The translations under genes and the position numbers were made by a program. Positions 6,364 to 14,050 of a stretch of 19,594 bases of DNA are shown here, piece after piece. The stretch is taken from the NCBI GenBank assembly GCA_035652495.1, contig DASRDS010000183.1:1-19594 (forward strand), read 5' to 3'. The notes beneath the pieces were generated by a model. The model saw only the letters and a list, made by a program, of their open reading frames with translations, was not told the DNA's origin and ran no database searches. How positions within the stretch are numbered: the first letter of the stretch is position 1; every line of letters starts with the position of its first letter. Source of the DNA: DASRDS01 sp035652495. GTDB lineage: Bacteria > Gemmatimonadota > Gemmatimonadetes > Gemmatimonadales > Gemmatimonadaceae.

Positions 6364-7095
6364 ATGAGTCAACTTCAATATCGCAGCTCGACCACATCAA
6401 CCCGGCAAACGTCATGCATCGCCCAAACCGTGCCTCGGCGACTGTCCGGACCGGAGCGCTGCCGCAGGAAATTCCTCCGGTTCTTCCCTGCGGGGTTTCG
6501 CGACGAGACGTACATCGACTGGGAGCGGGGCTACAAGTGGCGCGCGCACGAACAGTGGACGGCGGCGCTCGGGCGCGCCGACTTCGGATCGTTGATCGAC
6601 GCGGGCCGTTTTGCCGACATCGCGGCGACGGCTGTGCGCATCGAGTCGCGGACGAACCTCCTGTTCTCATTCGAGAAGATGGCGCTGCGCGACGCGCTGC
6701 GGACGCCAGACGCTGCGGAGACGTTCGCGCGCGGCCTCTACGAATACGTGCACGGCACGGCGCCTATCGAGGCGAGATTCGAGGCGTGGACGCGTTGCGT
6801 CGCGTCGCTGCCGCGGCGGCGGACGCGCGTCCTCACGTGGCCGCTCGTGACGGTCTTCGGCTTCATCGCCGATCCGAAGACGCACATCTTCTTGAAGCCG
6901 AACGTCACGCGCATCGCCGCCCGCGAGTACCACGTCGAATTCCGCTACCGTTCCGCACCGAACTGGGACACATACCGCAGCCTCCTCGACTTCGCGGCGA
7001 CCGTCTGCCGCGATCTGCGCGCGATGAAGCCGCGCGACATGATCGACCTGCAGTCGTTCATGTGGGTGCAGGGCTCCGAGGAGTACGACGAGTAA
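6364..7095 (+). CDS. Conserved hypothetical protein (soluble, about 220-240 aa)
   Basis: A protein of 243 aa from this ATG. It has no signal peptide or membrane segment. Conserved-looking blocks are FLRFFPAGFRDETYIDWERG (about 38-57), RIESRTNLLFSFEKMALRDA, RVLTWPLVTVFGFIADPKTH followed by IFLKPNVTR, YRSAPNWDTYRSLLDFA, and MIDLQSFMWVQGSEEYDE at the end. I recall similar uncharacterised proteins in soil bacteria, but no named domain or active site. The true start is uncertain: no Shine-Dalgarno precedes 6364, and a GTG at 6430 (VPRRLSGPERC...) would begin nearer the conserved FLRFFPAGF block. It is probably monocistronic; the next gene follows after 128 bases. Confidence 0.75.
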   Translation: MSQLQYRSSTTSTRQTSCIAQTVPRRLSGPERCRRKFLRFFPAGFRDETYIDWERGYKWRAHEQWTAALGRADFGSLIDAGRFADIAATAVRIESRTNLLFSFEKMALRDALRTPDAAETFARGLYEYVHGTAPIEARFEAWTRCVASLPRRRTRVLTWPLVTVFGFIADPKTHIFLKPNVTRIAAREYHVEFRYRSAPNWDTYRSLLDFAATVCRDLRAMKPRDMIDLQSFMWVQGSEEYDE

Positions 7096-7223
7096 CCAGC
7101 GCTCGCCTGGCACCATCTCCGCGAATAGCTCATCGTTTCGTGATCGACGGCCGCGAAGCCGCCCAGAGAGGACGCGTGCAAGAGCACCGCTTCGAGGGTA
7201 CGCTGGAGAAACAGGAGACGGCC

Positions 7224-7556
7224 ATGGGACTATTTGATGGTGTGCTCGGCGGCATCGTGGGCGGAACGATGGCGTCAGTGGTCAACGATATTCTCGAACG
7301 GCACGGAGGCGTTCAGGGCGTGGTCAGCCAGTTCGAGCAGAACGGCCTCGGCCCCACGGTGCGGTCATGGGTGGGCACCGACCCGAATGCGCCGATCTCG
7401 CCGACCGACCTCCACCGCGCACTCGGGCCGGACCTGTTGCAGCAGCTCGCAGCGAAAGCCGGTATGTCCGTGCCGGAGCTCACACAGAAGCTCGCCCAGG
7501 TCCTTCCGCAGGCCATCGATCACCTCACACCAGCTGGTTCGATTCCGAAGGCCTAG
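7224..7556 (+). CDS. YidB-like / DUF937 family protein
   Basis: A 110-aa protein: MGLFDGVLGGIVGGTMASVV then NDILERHGGVQGVVSQFEQN (residues 1-40), followed by GLGPTVRSWVGTDPNAPISP and LGPDLLQQLAAKAGMSVPEL. This is the typical YidB layout, in which a helical DUF937 domain is built around the GLGxxVxSWVGTGxNxPISP block. The function is not established. The start has an AGGAG about six bases upstream. Length matches the family, which is about 110-140 aa. Confidence 0.85.
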   Translation: MGLFDGVLGGIVGGTMASVVNDILERHGGVQGVVSQFEQNGLGPTVRSWVGTDPNAPISPTDLHRALGPDLLQQLAAKAGMSVPELTQKLAQVLPQAIDHLTPAGSIPKA

Positions 7557-7609
7557 TGTGGACAGCCTAGTGCACATCGCGTGGGCTTTCGAGGTCCGGC
7601 GCCGACACG

Positions 7610-8086
7610 TTACGATGCGCTGTTCTCGTCAGAAATGAATTGACTGATCACGTGCCACTTCCCCTCGTCTCTGCGGAGCACCCAAACCGCGTGCGTCTTC
7701 CGAACGCCAATCGGCTGGCCTTCTAACGTCCGTTGGCCGCTTGTGGTGTAGTCGCGCGAACAGATCGCCACGTCGGGGCGTACGAACCGGATGACCGGTT
7801 CCGACCAGACCGTATGACGGTCTTGCACGTTCGGTCTCCGCACCACGCGGTTGGCGAACGACAGGATCTCAGCGCGTCCCTTGAGTCGAGTGCCAAACGC
7901 ATTCAGGAAATCCGCATCCTCTGCGTAATCGTCGCGGAGCGACGACGCGTCAAACCGATCCCACATCTGACGCCAGTGGTCGACGACCGTCCGAATCGCG
8001 GCGGTGTCGACGTCCGTTCCCGGCGGCGATGCTGCTTGTGCCGCGAGCACGATCACAACCGGGGCGCCGAGCCAATTCATCATCAC
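7610..8086 (-). CDS. Secreted SgcJ/EcaC-type SnoaL-like (NTF2 fold) protein
   Basis: A 158-aa protein with a signal peptide (about residues 1-19, WLGAPVVIVLAAQAA). The rest is an NTF2-like fold: helix AAIRTVVDHWRQMWDRFDAS, then DDYAEDADFLNAFGTRLKGR, and strands ending THAVWVLRRDEGKWHVISQF. The pattern of A-D-F-x-N-x-x-G and R-x-x-H-x-W-V-x-R-x-x-G-x-W is typical of the SgcJ/EcaC subgroup of DUF4440/SnoaL-like proteins. Members are annotated as putative oxidoreductases, but most have no proven activity. No clear Shine-Dalgarno precedes the two adjacent ATGs. It converges with the YidB-like gene and no shared operon is evident. Confidence 0.85.
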   Translation of the reverse strand: MMMNWLGAPVVIVLAAQAASPPGTDVDTAAIRTVVDHWRQMWDRFDASSLRDDYAEDADFLNAFGTRLKGRAEILSFANRVVRRPNVQDRHTVWSEPVIRFVRPDVAICSRDYTTSGQRTLEGQPIGVRKTHAVWVLRRDEGKWHVISQFISDENSAS

Positions 8087-8251
8087 GCTATTTTTGTCGT
8101 CGCCGAGATCCAGCCATTCGGCTCACCACGCTGCCGAGGATCCGGAGCTCCCGCGGATACCATTTGTGCTACCGGCGGTCATTCACAGCTCGCACCGACA
8201 GTCACCGCGCGCGGATACAGCGGGCCCGAACGATGCAAATCAGGTCACCAA

Positions 8252-8584
8252 TCAGCGCGGGCTGAGTGAACGACCATGCCGGAGATGTGTTACGTGACGC
8301 TGATTGCGATCGTCACCCGTCGCCATCAAATACGCGTTGAGTTCATGCAGCAGCGTGACGTGGTAGTCTTTGACCTCGGCAACCGCTTTGCGGTTCGATA
8401 CAATTTCCGCCCGAAAACGCTGCAGCGCCTGTTCCGCCAGCTCGCGATGATGTCGCGACTCGCGCCACTGCTCGCCCATCAGTCCGAGAAAGGCCCCGAC
8501 GCTGATGAGGGCGACTTCCAGCAGCAGCTTCAGGATGTGCGACCCGTTGGGCTCGTCGACCTTGGGAACGTGGACATCCGGCAC
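8252..8584 (-). CDS. Membrane-anchored coiled-coil protein, probably C-terminally truncated
   Basis: A 110-aa protein. Residues 1-17 (MPDVHVPKVDEPNGSHI) are a conserved-looking N-tail, 18-37 a single membrane helix (LKLLLEVALISVGAFLGLMG), and 38-85 a charged helix (EQWRESRHHRELAEQALQRF, then RAEIVSNRKAVAEVKDYH). This start is typical of DUF6090-like membrane proteins, which usually run to about 200 aa or more. After AYLMATGDDRN the sequence turns into low-complexity residues (QRHVTHLRHGRSLSPR), which looks like a frameshift or deletion in codons 90-95. I regard it as a likely pseudogene. Confidence 0.55.
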   Translation of the reverse strand: MPDVHVPKVDEPNGSHILKLLLEVALISVGAFLGLMGEQWRESRHHRELAEQALQRFRAEIVSNRKAVAEVKDYHVTLLHELNAYLMATGDDRNQRHVTHLRHGRSLSPR

Positions 8585-8796
8585 GGCGTCATTCTAGCCG
8601 AGCGGACGGACCTGCCGATTCGAGTTTGACCACCATCGGCCGGTAAACACTTTCCATCAATCGTGAGGGGCTCACGTCTGATCGGCCCGTTAGCGAAATG
8701 CTTCCGAATCTGCAGGCTGCGGCACGTCTGCACACCATCAGGTCCGCAGGTACGATTGGCGGTCGGCTGGCGTGGAAGACCAGCCGCAAAGCCCTC

Positions 8797-9129
8797 CTAA
8801 TTCGGCTTACGACGATCAGGTGGTCCGATCGTCAGCGCCGCCACCATCGCCAGGAACAACGCGGCGGCGGCATACCAGAACCAGCTAACGAAGGCGTAAC
8901 CAGAGACGAACACGATGACGATAAAGATGACGGCGGCGGCAGCCACGCCGATGGCGGCATCTAGCAACGCGGACGCCAGGGCGATGCACGCGAGCACCGC
9001 CGGGAGAGCGGTCATCACATAACCTGGCGGCGCGAAGCCGCCCACGCGCCAGACCTGTGCCGTCGCAAGCACGGCGAACGCGAAGCCGACACCGGCGAGG
9101 AAGCACACGATCGCGCGCGCGGCCGACAT
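8797..9129 (-). CDS. Small integral membrane protein (3-4 TM)
   Basis: A 110-aa hydrophobic protein with probable helices at about 5-25 (AIVCFLAGVGFAFAVLATAQ), 37-59, 60-76 (GVAAAAVIFIVIVFVSG) and 80-101 (SWFWYAAAALFLAMVAALTI), and a basic tail (DRRKPN). No motif points to a function. Its ATG lies three bases after the stop codon of the frameshifted membrane-protein pseudogene upstream, so the two were probably an operon encoding paired membrane proteins. Confidence 0.65.
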   Translation of the reverse strand: MSAARAIVCFLAGVGFAFAVLATAQVWRVGGFAPPGYVMTALPAVLACIALASALLDAAIGVAAAAVIFIVIVFVSGYAFVSWFWYAAAALFLAMVAALTIGPPDRRKPN

Positions 9130-9132
9130 GCG

Positions 9133-9432
9133 CTATTTACGCACACCGCGCGAGCGCGTCGATCCATCGAAGTACGTCGGTTCCCCGCCACGGACGTGAC
9201 CGTGGTGAACCCCACTGGCGAGAAGACCACCAAGTGCAGCGCCGCCGCCTCGACGATCGCGCCCATGCACACGATGCCGACGTCCGTACCAGCCGCGCGT
9301 CGAGGCGAGACCCGCGCAAAGCATCAGTGACGCCTGAGCCTCGAACCACGATCCAGCCGAGAACGCGAACACCCACAGACAGGGCACCATCGTCCCTGCC
9401 GCGATCCAGATTAGCCACTGGCGCCAGTGTTC
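9133..9432 (-). pseudogene. Small membrane-protein pseudogene with compensating frameshifts
   Basis: One frame gives WRQWLIWIAAGTMVPCLWVF, then AFSAGSWFEAQASLMLCAGL and ASTRGWYG (about 9426-9285), two membrane helices. The sense then passes to another frame, CMGAIVEAAALHLVVFSPVG (about 9272-9213), a third helix. It returns to the first frame for GEPTYFDGSTRSRGVRK and a TAG at 9133-9135. Two opposite indels explain this. Its 5' end is lost: it runs directly into recombinase sequence near 9430. The intact small membrane gene starts three bases downstream of the stop. Confidence 0.55.
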
Positions 9433-9750
9433 ACCAGGACGCCGCGCCGCGCGGTCGTGAACGGGAAGACGCGCCGGTCCCCGTTTTTCGTCGTGCCGCT
9501 CTCCAACCGCACTTCGCCATGCGCCAAGTCGACCTGGCGCCCCTCGAGCGGGAGAACTTCGCTCGGCGTCCGCCGGCCGGTCATGTGTGCGCACGCCGCA
9601 CCGGTGCGCATGTCGGCCACCAGATGGCGCACGACGTCTTGCAGTTGGTGCTCCTCGAATAACCCCGTGCGTACATTCTGCTCCTCGAGCAACGGAATGT
9701 ACAGCCGCGCCACGAGCTTCCCCGCTTGCGCCGCGAGCGTGCGGATCCGC
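9425..9750 (-). pseudogene. Tyrosine recombinase (integrase), central fragment
   Basis: The minus strand reads GKLVARLYIPLLEEQNVRTG, then LFEEHQLQDVVRHLVADMRT and so on to TGRRTPSEVLPLEGRQVDLA, HGEVRLESGTTKNGDRRVFP and FTTARR. This is the start of the catalytic domain of phage-type integrases. The usual T-G-W-R-x-x-E-[IV]-L-x-L-x-W-x-Q-V-D block, which holds the first catalytic Arg, appears as TGRRTPSEVLPLEGRQVD. The following K in GTTKN is the conserved catalytic-region Lys. Upstream there is no N-terminal domain and downstream the homology ends at FTTARR. The continuation expected in the family is what survives at 694-1030. Confidence 0.75.
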
Positions 9751-9985
9751 TCAGCACAATCAGTTCACGACGACCGTAACAGGTCGAGGGCGATTGCTGA
9801 TCGCGGGCGTCTACAACAAGCTCGTGAAGCAGCTCGGTTCAGACGGCGCGACTCGAGTGCCGCTCGACGGCGGAAAAGGCAAGGAGCGACGGAGCACGCG
9901 GTGCAATACGGCCGCTCCGTCGCTCCCGGTGGTCTGCGTGGACGGCGACGGTCGCATGCAACCCCGCATTCACTGACGCCCACCC

Positions 9986-10017
9986 CGATGCGGCACGCCG
10001 GTCTCGAAGCCGCATCG
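9986..10017 (-). terminator. Hairpin downstream of the cupredoxin gene
   Basis: A perfect 9-bp GC-rich stem (CGATGCGGC at 9986-9994, GCCGCATCG at 10009-10017) with a 14-nt loop lies 14 bases beyond the cupredoxin stop. No T-run follows on the minus strand, so intrinsic termination would be weak; it could instead protect the 3' end of the mRNA. Confidence 0.4.
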
Positions 10018-10030
10018 TGTCGTCTGCAGG

Positions 10031-11029
10031 CTAACGGCGCACGATGATCTTGCCCTTCATGCCCAGGTCATCGTGCAGGGCGCAGATGTACGGGTAGGTT
10101 CCCGCCTGCGTAAAGGTGACGCGAAAACGGGTGACGCCAAGGGGCGCCTGCGGCAGGAAGAGCCGCTCCTGCGGCGCCGAGACGACGAACCCCGAGTGCG
10201 CGCTGTCCCCGGTGCCGGCGAGCGTGACGTGCCGGGCGCCATCGGCGTCGATGGTGACGTTACCCGATGGCGGCATCGGATCGGCTGGTTCCGTGCCGAA
10301 CGTGATCGTGTGCGGCGTCACTGGATCGTCGTTGGTCCATTCGACCGTGTCGCCGACGCGGATCGTGAGGCTCTCATGGTCGAACCGCACGACCGACCGC
10401 GTCATCGAGCCGCCGCCGTTCGCCGTGACTTCGCCCGACCCCGCGACAACCGTCGGCGTCAGCGTTCGGCTGCCGTGCCCGCGATGTCCGTCGTGATCGC
10501 CGTCACGATCGGCGAGCAGATCCCCACGCTGCTCGGCCGCCTGCGCGTCGTAGTCCGGCTGCTCGAAAGGCAGCGGGCTGGACGGATCCAGCACGTGGAC
10601 GACGCCGGTCATGTTTTCGTGCACGAGGCAGACGAGCTTGTAGTTGCCCTGCGTCGGAAAGGTGACGCTGAATTCCTGACCCTTCACGAGCGGCGGCGTT
10701 GTCACGCACGTCGTCCCGTCGAAGGTCGCGGGACTCGAGGAGAAGCCGGGGCAGCCGGCCGGAAACGGCGGCCGCACCTGCGCCGTCGGAACGGTCCGCA
10801 GGAAGGTGACGGTGTGGATCTCGTCGACGTCGGAACGCCACGTGACGGTGTCACCCGCGTGAATCCAGAGTTCGTCGGGCAGAAAGGCCAGCGCCTGAGC
10901 GCCGCGGTCTCTGCTCTGCGCACCGAGTGCCGCGTGCCAGGACCATTGCGCGTGCACGAGCTGCGGCACTGCGAGAAGGGTCAGGAGCGCGAACCCCGTC
11001 CACCGCGCCGATTTCGACATCTTCATCAT
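10031..11029 (-). CDS. Secreted two-domain cupredoxin (plastocyanin/azurin-like)
   Basis: A 332-aa protein with a signal peptide (core 11-22, cleavage near VHAQ, residue 27). Two blue-copper domains each keep a full type-1 ligand set. Domain 1 (about 45-148) has H72 (DEIHTVTF), C134, H137 and M140 (YKLVCLVHENM). Domain 2 (about 212-331) has H240 (TPHTITF), C316, H319 and M324 (YICALHDDLGM). C93 and C108 may form a disulfide. The linker (about 150-208) holds a His/Asp-rich stretch, RDGDHDGHRGHG. Such proteins carry electrons or bind copper outside the cytoplasm. The start was chosen at the first of adjacent ATGs behind GAGGAAG; upstream residues have no coding character. It is monocistronic, with a hairpin downstream. 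Confidence 0.9.
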   Translation of the reverse strand: MMKMSKSARWTGFALLTLLAVPQLVHAQWSWHAALGAQSRDRGAQALAFLPDELWIHAGDTVTWRSDVDEIHTVTFLRTVPTAQVRPPFPAGCPGFSSSPATFDGTTCVTTPPLVKGQEFSVTFPTQGNYKLVCLVHENMTGVVHVLDPSSPLPFEQPDYDAQAAEQRGDLLADRDGDHDGHRGHGSRTLTPTVVAGSGEVTANGGGSMTRSVVRFDHESLTIRVGDTVEWTNDDPVTPHTITFGTEPADPMPPSGNVTIDADGARHVTLAGTGDSAHSGFVVSAPQERLFLPQAPLGVTRFRVTFTQAGTYPYICALHDDLGMKGKIIVRR

Positions 11030-11196
11030 CGTTCTTCCTCCACCGATCCGGTCCGTCCGCCGCGTTCCACAAGACCGCGCCGCACGAGGGACCGGCGTGG
11101 ACTCTAAGCCCCACAACGAACGGAGCGGTGTTCCATTCAGCACATGGATCCATGAACGGTTCGCCTGCGGTCATCCGCTCGAGCAGTTGCGGTCGG

Positions 11197-11444
11197 GACC
11201 TGACCTTCAGTGACACGGATCAGTTCAGCGACGACGTGCTGTGGTTGACGCCCACGCGCTCGTACGATCCGAATCTCGAGTCCCTGACGTATCGCTGGCC
11301 CGATGCGAGCGGCGCCGACCTGGTCACTCCCGGGCTGCCGCCCAGCATCCTCCCGATTTGTAGCGGTCCATCCGGGCACGTATCGCCTTACGCGTCGTGC
11401 GTGACGAGCGCGGCGTTGAGAGCCGGAGCACGGCGACGGTCACG
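11197..11444 (+). pseudogene. PKD-like domain remnant of a secreted protein
   Basis: Three pieces in different frames make one beta-sandwich repeat. First DLTFSDTDQFSDDVLWLTPT, then RSYDPNLESLTYRWPDASGA and SILPICSGPSG; then PGTYRLT; then VVRDERGVESRSTATVT. The order S-x-D-P-x-x-x-x-L-T-Y-x-W ... G-T-Y ... V-x-D-x-x-G ... A-T-V-T is the PKD signature. At least two indels break it and no start codon or signal peptide is seen. The rest of the 11030-11782 gap holds nothing I recognise. Confidence 0.5.
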
Positions 11445-11782
11445 AAACACGCTGTGGGTCCGGCTCGCGGCCGAAGGCAACAACTGGGCGAGTTGATCGC
11501 CGAACTCGACGGCGAGCCGCTTGGCGTGATGGACTTCGACAAAACCGCCGCGCGTCGGCGGCTTGCATGGGACGGATCGCGATGGGCATGTCGGTGCGAT
11601 CCTAAGGCGAGCACCCCACATGCGGCGATCAGAACTGCGCGTCCTGTCGTGACTCACGAACTGCGGGGCCAAGGAGACATCCTGAAGCAGGCCGTTGATG
11701 CACTCCAGTCCAACGCCGGTGAACACCGGCACGTAACGGCTTCGGAGAGAGCCAGAGGCATCGGCTGGTAAGATCGCCGGCC

Positions 11783-12394
11783 ATGTCCGACCTCGTCGCG
11801 CAGTTCGGCCACATCGACATCTATTTGTTCGACCAGCTGCTCCGCGGCCACATCACGGCCGGCATGCGCATCGTCGATGCGGGATGCGGCGGTGGCCGCA
11901 ATCTCGTGTATTTCCTGCGGAGCGGCTACGACGTGCACGCCGCGGACGCCGATGCCGGCGCGATCGCCACGGTGCGGGATCTGGCGGCGCGCCTGTCGCC
12001 GAACCTGCCGCCCAAGAACTTCCGTGTCGAGCCGCTCGAGCGCCTGACCTTTCCCGATGCGTTCGCCGACGTCGTCATCTGCAGCGCGGTGTTGCATTTC
12101 GCGCGCGACGAGCGTCAGTTCCGCGCGATGGTGACAGGATGCTGGCGTCTGCTGAAACCCGGCGGGTTGTTCTTCGTACGGCTCGCCTCGGCGATCGGCA
12201 TGGAAGCCACGATCGAATTTACCGGTCCCGGACGGTATCGTCTGCCGGACGGGTCGGATCGGTTCCTCGTGGACGAAGCGATGTTGATGGCACTGACCCG
12301 CGAACTGGGCGGCGTGCTTCTCGATCCGCTGAAAACCACCGTCGTGCAGGGGCAGCGCTGCATGACGACGTGGGTGGTTCGTCTTGGATCATGA
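11783..12394 (+). CDS. Class I SAM-dependent methyltransferase
   Basis: A 203-aa cytosolic protein with a Rossmann methyltransferase core (methyltransferase_11 type). Motif I is IVDAGCGGGRN (30-40), which binds S-adenosylmethionine. The acidic end of strand 2 is AADAD (54-58). The motif IV region is FADVVICSAVLHF (94-106), and the post-core helix/strand reads WRLLKPGGLFFVRLAS (121-136). The C-terminal strands (LKTTVVQGQRCMTTWVVRL) complete the sheet. It may begin with a short substrate helix. The substrate is unknown. The Shine-Dalgarno is weak (GGTAAGA, rather far). No operon partner on the same strand. Confidence 0.9.
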   Translation: MSDLVAQFGHIDIYLFDQLLRGHITAGMRIVDAGCGGGRNLVYFLRSGYDVHAADADAGAIATVRDLAARLSPNLPPKNFRVEPLERLTFPDAFADVVICSAVLHFARDERQFRAMVTGCWRLLKPGGLFFVRLASAIGMEATIEFTGPGRYRLPDGSDRFLVDEAMLMALTRELGGVLLDPLKTTVVQGQRCMTTWVVRLGS

Positions 12395-12723
12395 GATACG
12401 GTTCTCGCCGACCAAGACAACGCATTGCGCGGAACGTTTTCCGCCGATGTCCAATTTCGAAATGGATTCGGTCCGCAGCATCAAGACAGGGTGTTCAACG
12501 TGGAAGGGGTTTCGCGGCAGTAGGCCGCCAACCTGCTCCTTAAGTAATAGCGCTGACCACGTTCAGAAGACCGGTCCGATTCCAGCAGAGCGCAGCCTCC
12601 AATGGTCTTAACTCACTCGCGGCGGTCGCACACCTTACCGGTTCGCGAACGCCGAGCGAAATCTCCCGAATGGCGCCAAATGGACGTCTGTTTGGGTGTG
12701 GTCGCGCGTCGTGAGCTTCCGGA
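12395..12723. other. Intergenic between convergent genes, nothing recognised
   Basis: 329 bases between the methyltransferase and the VWA-type gene, which face each other. The longest open frame (plus, to about 12611) has no ribosome binding site and no family-like sequence. No strong hairpin with a T-run was found. Confidence 0.4.
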
Positions 12724-13773
12724 TCAGTAGACTGCCGTGCGCTTGCCGCCCTCGACCGAGCCGCTCGACTGACCCGCCACTCGGACTTCGAGATTGTGCC
12801 GCCTGGGGGACTGATTCGAATCGGGCACGAATCCGATCACATACTGCGCCAGCGCATCCGCCTTGAAACTGTCGAGGATCTCGATCAGTAACGGCGCATC
12901 GATCGACGCATACTCCACCGAGCGGCCCCCCGTCAATTTGCCCAAGCGCTCGAATTGCCGCATGCGCCACAGATTCCGTGGAACGTCGCTGCGGATGTGA
13001 TGCTGGTAGTTGGTCGCAACCGGATACATCGGGATGCCGAGTTCGAGGGCATGGACTCCGACGTCTTCGGGCAGGGTCGTCGTGGCCCCAATCCCTTCCG
13101 AGAAGGTCACCATCACGCGCGACACCTTGTCCTGAGCGGCCGCGACATCGGTCAGGACGCCGATCGCCGCTTCCAGAGGCCATCCGCGTTGCTGGTTGCT
13201 GACAAAATAGCTCGTCCGATAGTTCCCGGTGAATGGACCGCGATCCACCGTCTCGCGCTTCGGAGGGAGAGACAGCGGAATATCGGTGCCTGAGACTTCA
13301 CCAGCGCTTGCATTGAGCAGGCCGCGGAAATCGCGAGTCAACTCGCCAACATCCGTTGTCGCGCGCGTGACCCGATAGAGCCTCTGCGCAGTCGTCACAT
13401 AGACACTGACCCGCACGTCGGCGTCGCGCCTTTCGAGAAGCCGCCTCGTCATACCTTCTTCCCACGACGGGACAAAGCGAAAGACATCGGCGGGATCCCA
13501 GAAATATCGGATCGCCGGGTTCAGATCGAACAGCAACACGAGCTCGAGCGGCATGCGCTCGTGCGTCGTCGGGCTATCGAAGATCGTGAACGGGCGTGGC
13601 GTGCCGTCCTGCAGCAGCGTCACATCTCCGGCTTTGAGGTCACGCACGAAGTCGTTACCCTGCCTGACATGGAATGAGAGCAGCACAAGCGTCATCTGCG
13701 TGCGGAACAGGACGTCTTGTGCAGCAGCAACGCTGGCGAATAGGAGAACTACGAGGAGTAGAGACCGCCTCAT
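12724..13773 (-). CDS. Secreted VWA-type protein (acidobacterial VWFA-related family)
   Basis: A 349-aa protein with a signal peptide (1-18, LLLVVLLFASVAAAQ). An N-terminal beta unit follows: TLVLLSFHVRQGNDFVRDLK, then AGDVTLLQDGTPRPFTIFDS. After it comes a von Willebrand A-like alpha/beta domain, about 75-330: PLELVLLFDLNPAIR, then SRVMVTFSEG, LGIPMYPVATNYQ and LGKLTGGRSVEY, ending YVIGFVPDS. This layout matches the VWFA-related proteins that are very abundant in Acidobacteriota. The metal-site motif DxSxS is degenerate: D83-L-N-P-A. It is probably an exported adhesion or envelope protein. The start is behind GAAGGA at short spacing. Confidence 0.85.
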   Translation of the reverse strand: MRRSLLLVVLLFASVAAAQDVLFRTQMTLVLLSFHVRQGNDFVRDLKAGDVTLLQDGTPRPFTIFDSPTTHERMPLELVLLFDLNPAIRYFWDPADVFRFVPSWEEGMTRRLLERRDADVRVSVYVTTAQRLYRVTRATTDVGELTRDFRGLLNASAGEVSGTDIPLSLPPKRETVDRGPFTGNYRTSYFVSNQQRGWPLEAAIGVLTDVAAAQDKVSRVMVTFSEGIGATTTLPEDVGVHALELGIPMYPVATNYQHHIRSDVPRNLWRMRQFERLGKLTGGRSVEYASIDAPLLIEILDSFKADALAQYVIGFVPDSNQSPRRHNLEVRVAGQSSGSVEGGKRTAVY

Positions 13774-14050
13774 GATCCTTCGCGTTCATTACAACTCAGA
13801 AGCCAAAATGGCTCGATTCGCCACCGAGGCGTTGTTCTCCGCTAAATCCGGAGTCCGAATGTGTCGAGGGCTGATACCGCGGTGAAACTTGACGCGCCCG
13901 TCAAGGGCCGGCAGTCGCGGACAATCGAGTGTTCCAAGGACGTCCGATTCGCGGTGTGCCATGAGCGCGGACGCCAAGTGGCGGGCATTCGCGCGAAACA
14001 CCTCGTTCGCGGTGGATGCGGTGCATTCACCAACATCCGGCATCTGGCGG

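Noticed and set aside
6321..7556. 411-aa plus-strand ORF ending in the YidB-like protein
   Set aside because: The N-terminal 300 residues are an Arg/Ala-rich shadow of the conserved hypothetical gene; the real start is the ATG at 7224 with AGGAG upstream.
7554..7573. Short direct repeat CCTAGTG around the YidB-like stop codon
   Set aside because: Only seven bases, and although the spacer contains TGGACAG like the IS3 tip, there is no adjacent transposase or paired end.
9751..9976. Plus-strand open frame over 9587-9976, with GVYNKLVKQLGSDGATRVPL
   Set aside because: It starts antisense to the recombinase fragment, has no ribosome binding site, and the local protein-like phrase could not be tied to any family.
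10073..11107. 344-aa plus-strand ORF opposite the cupredoxin
   Set aside because: Antisense shadow rich in Arg; the minus strand carries a signal peptide and both copper sites.
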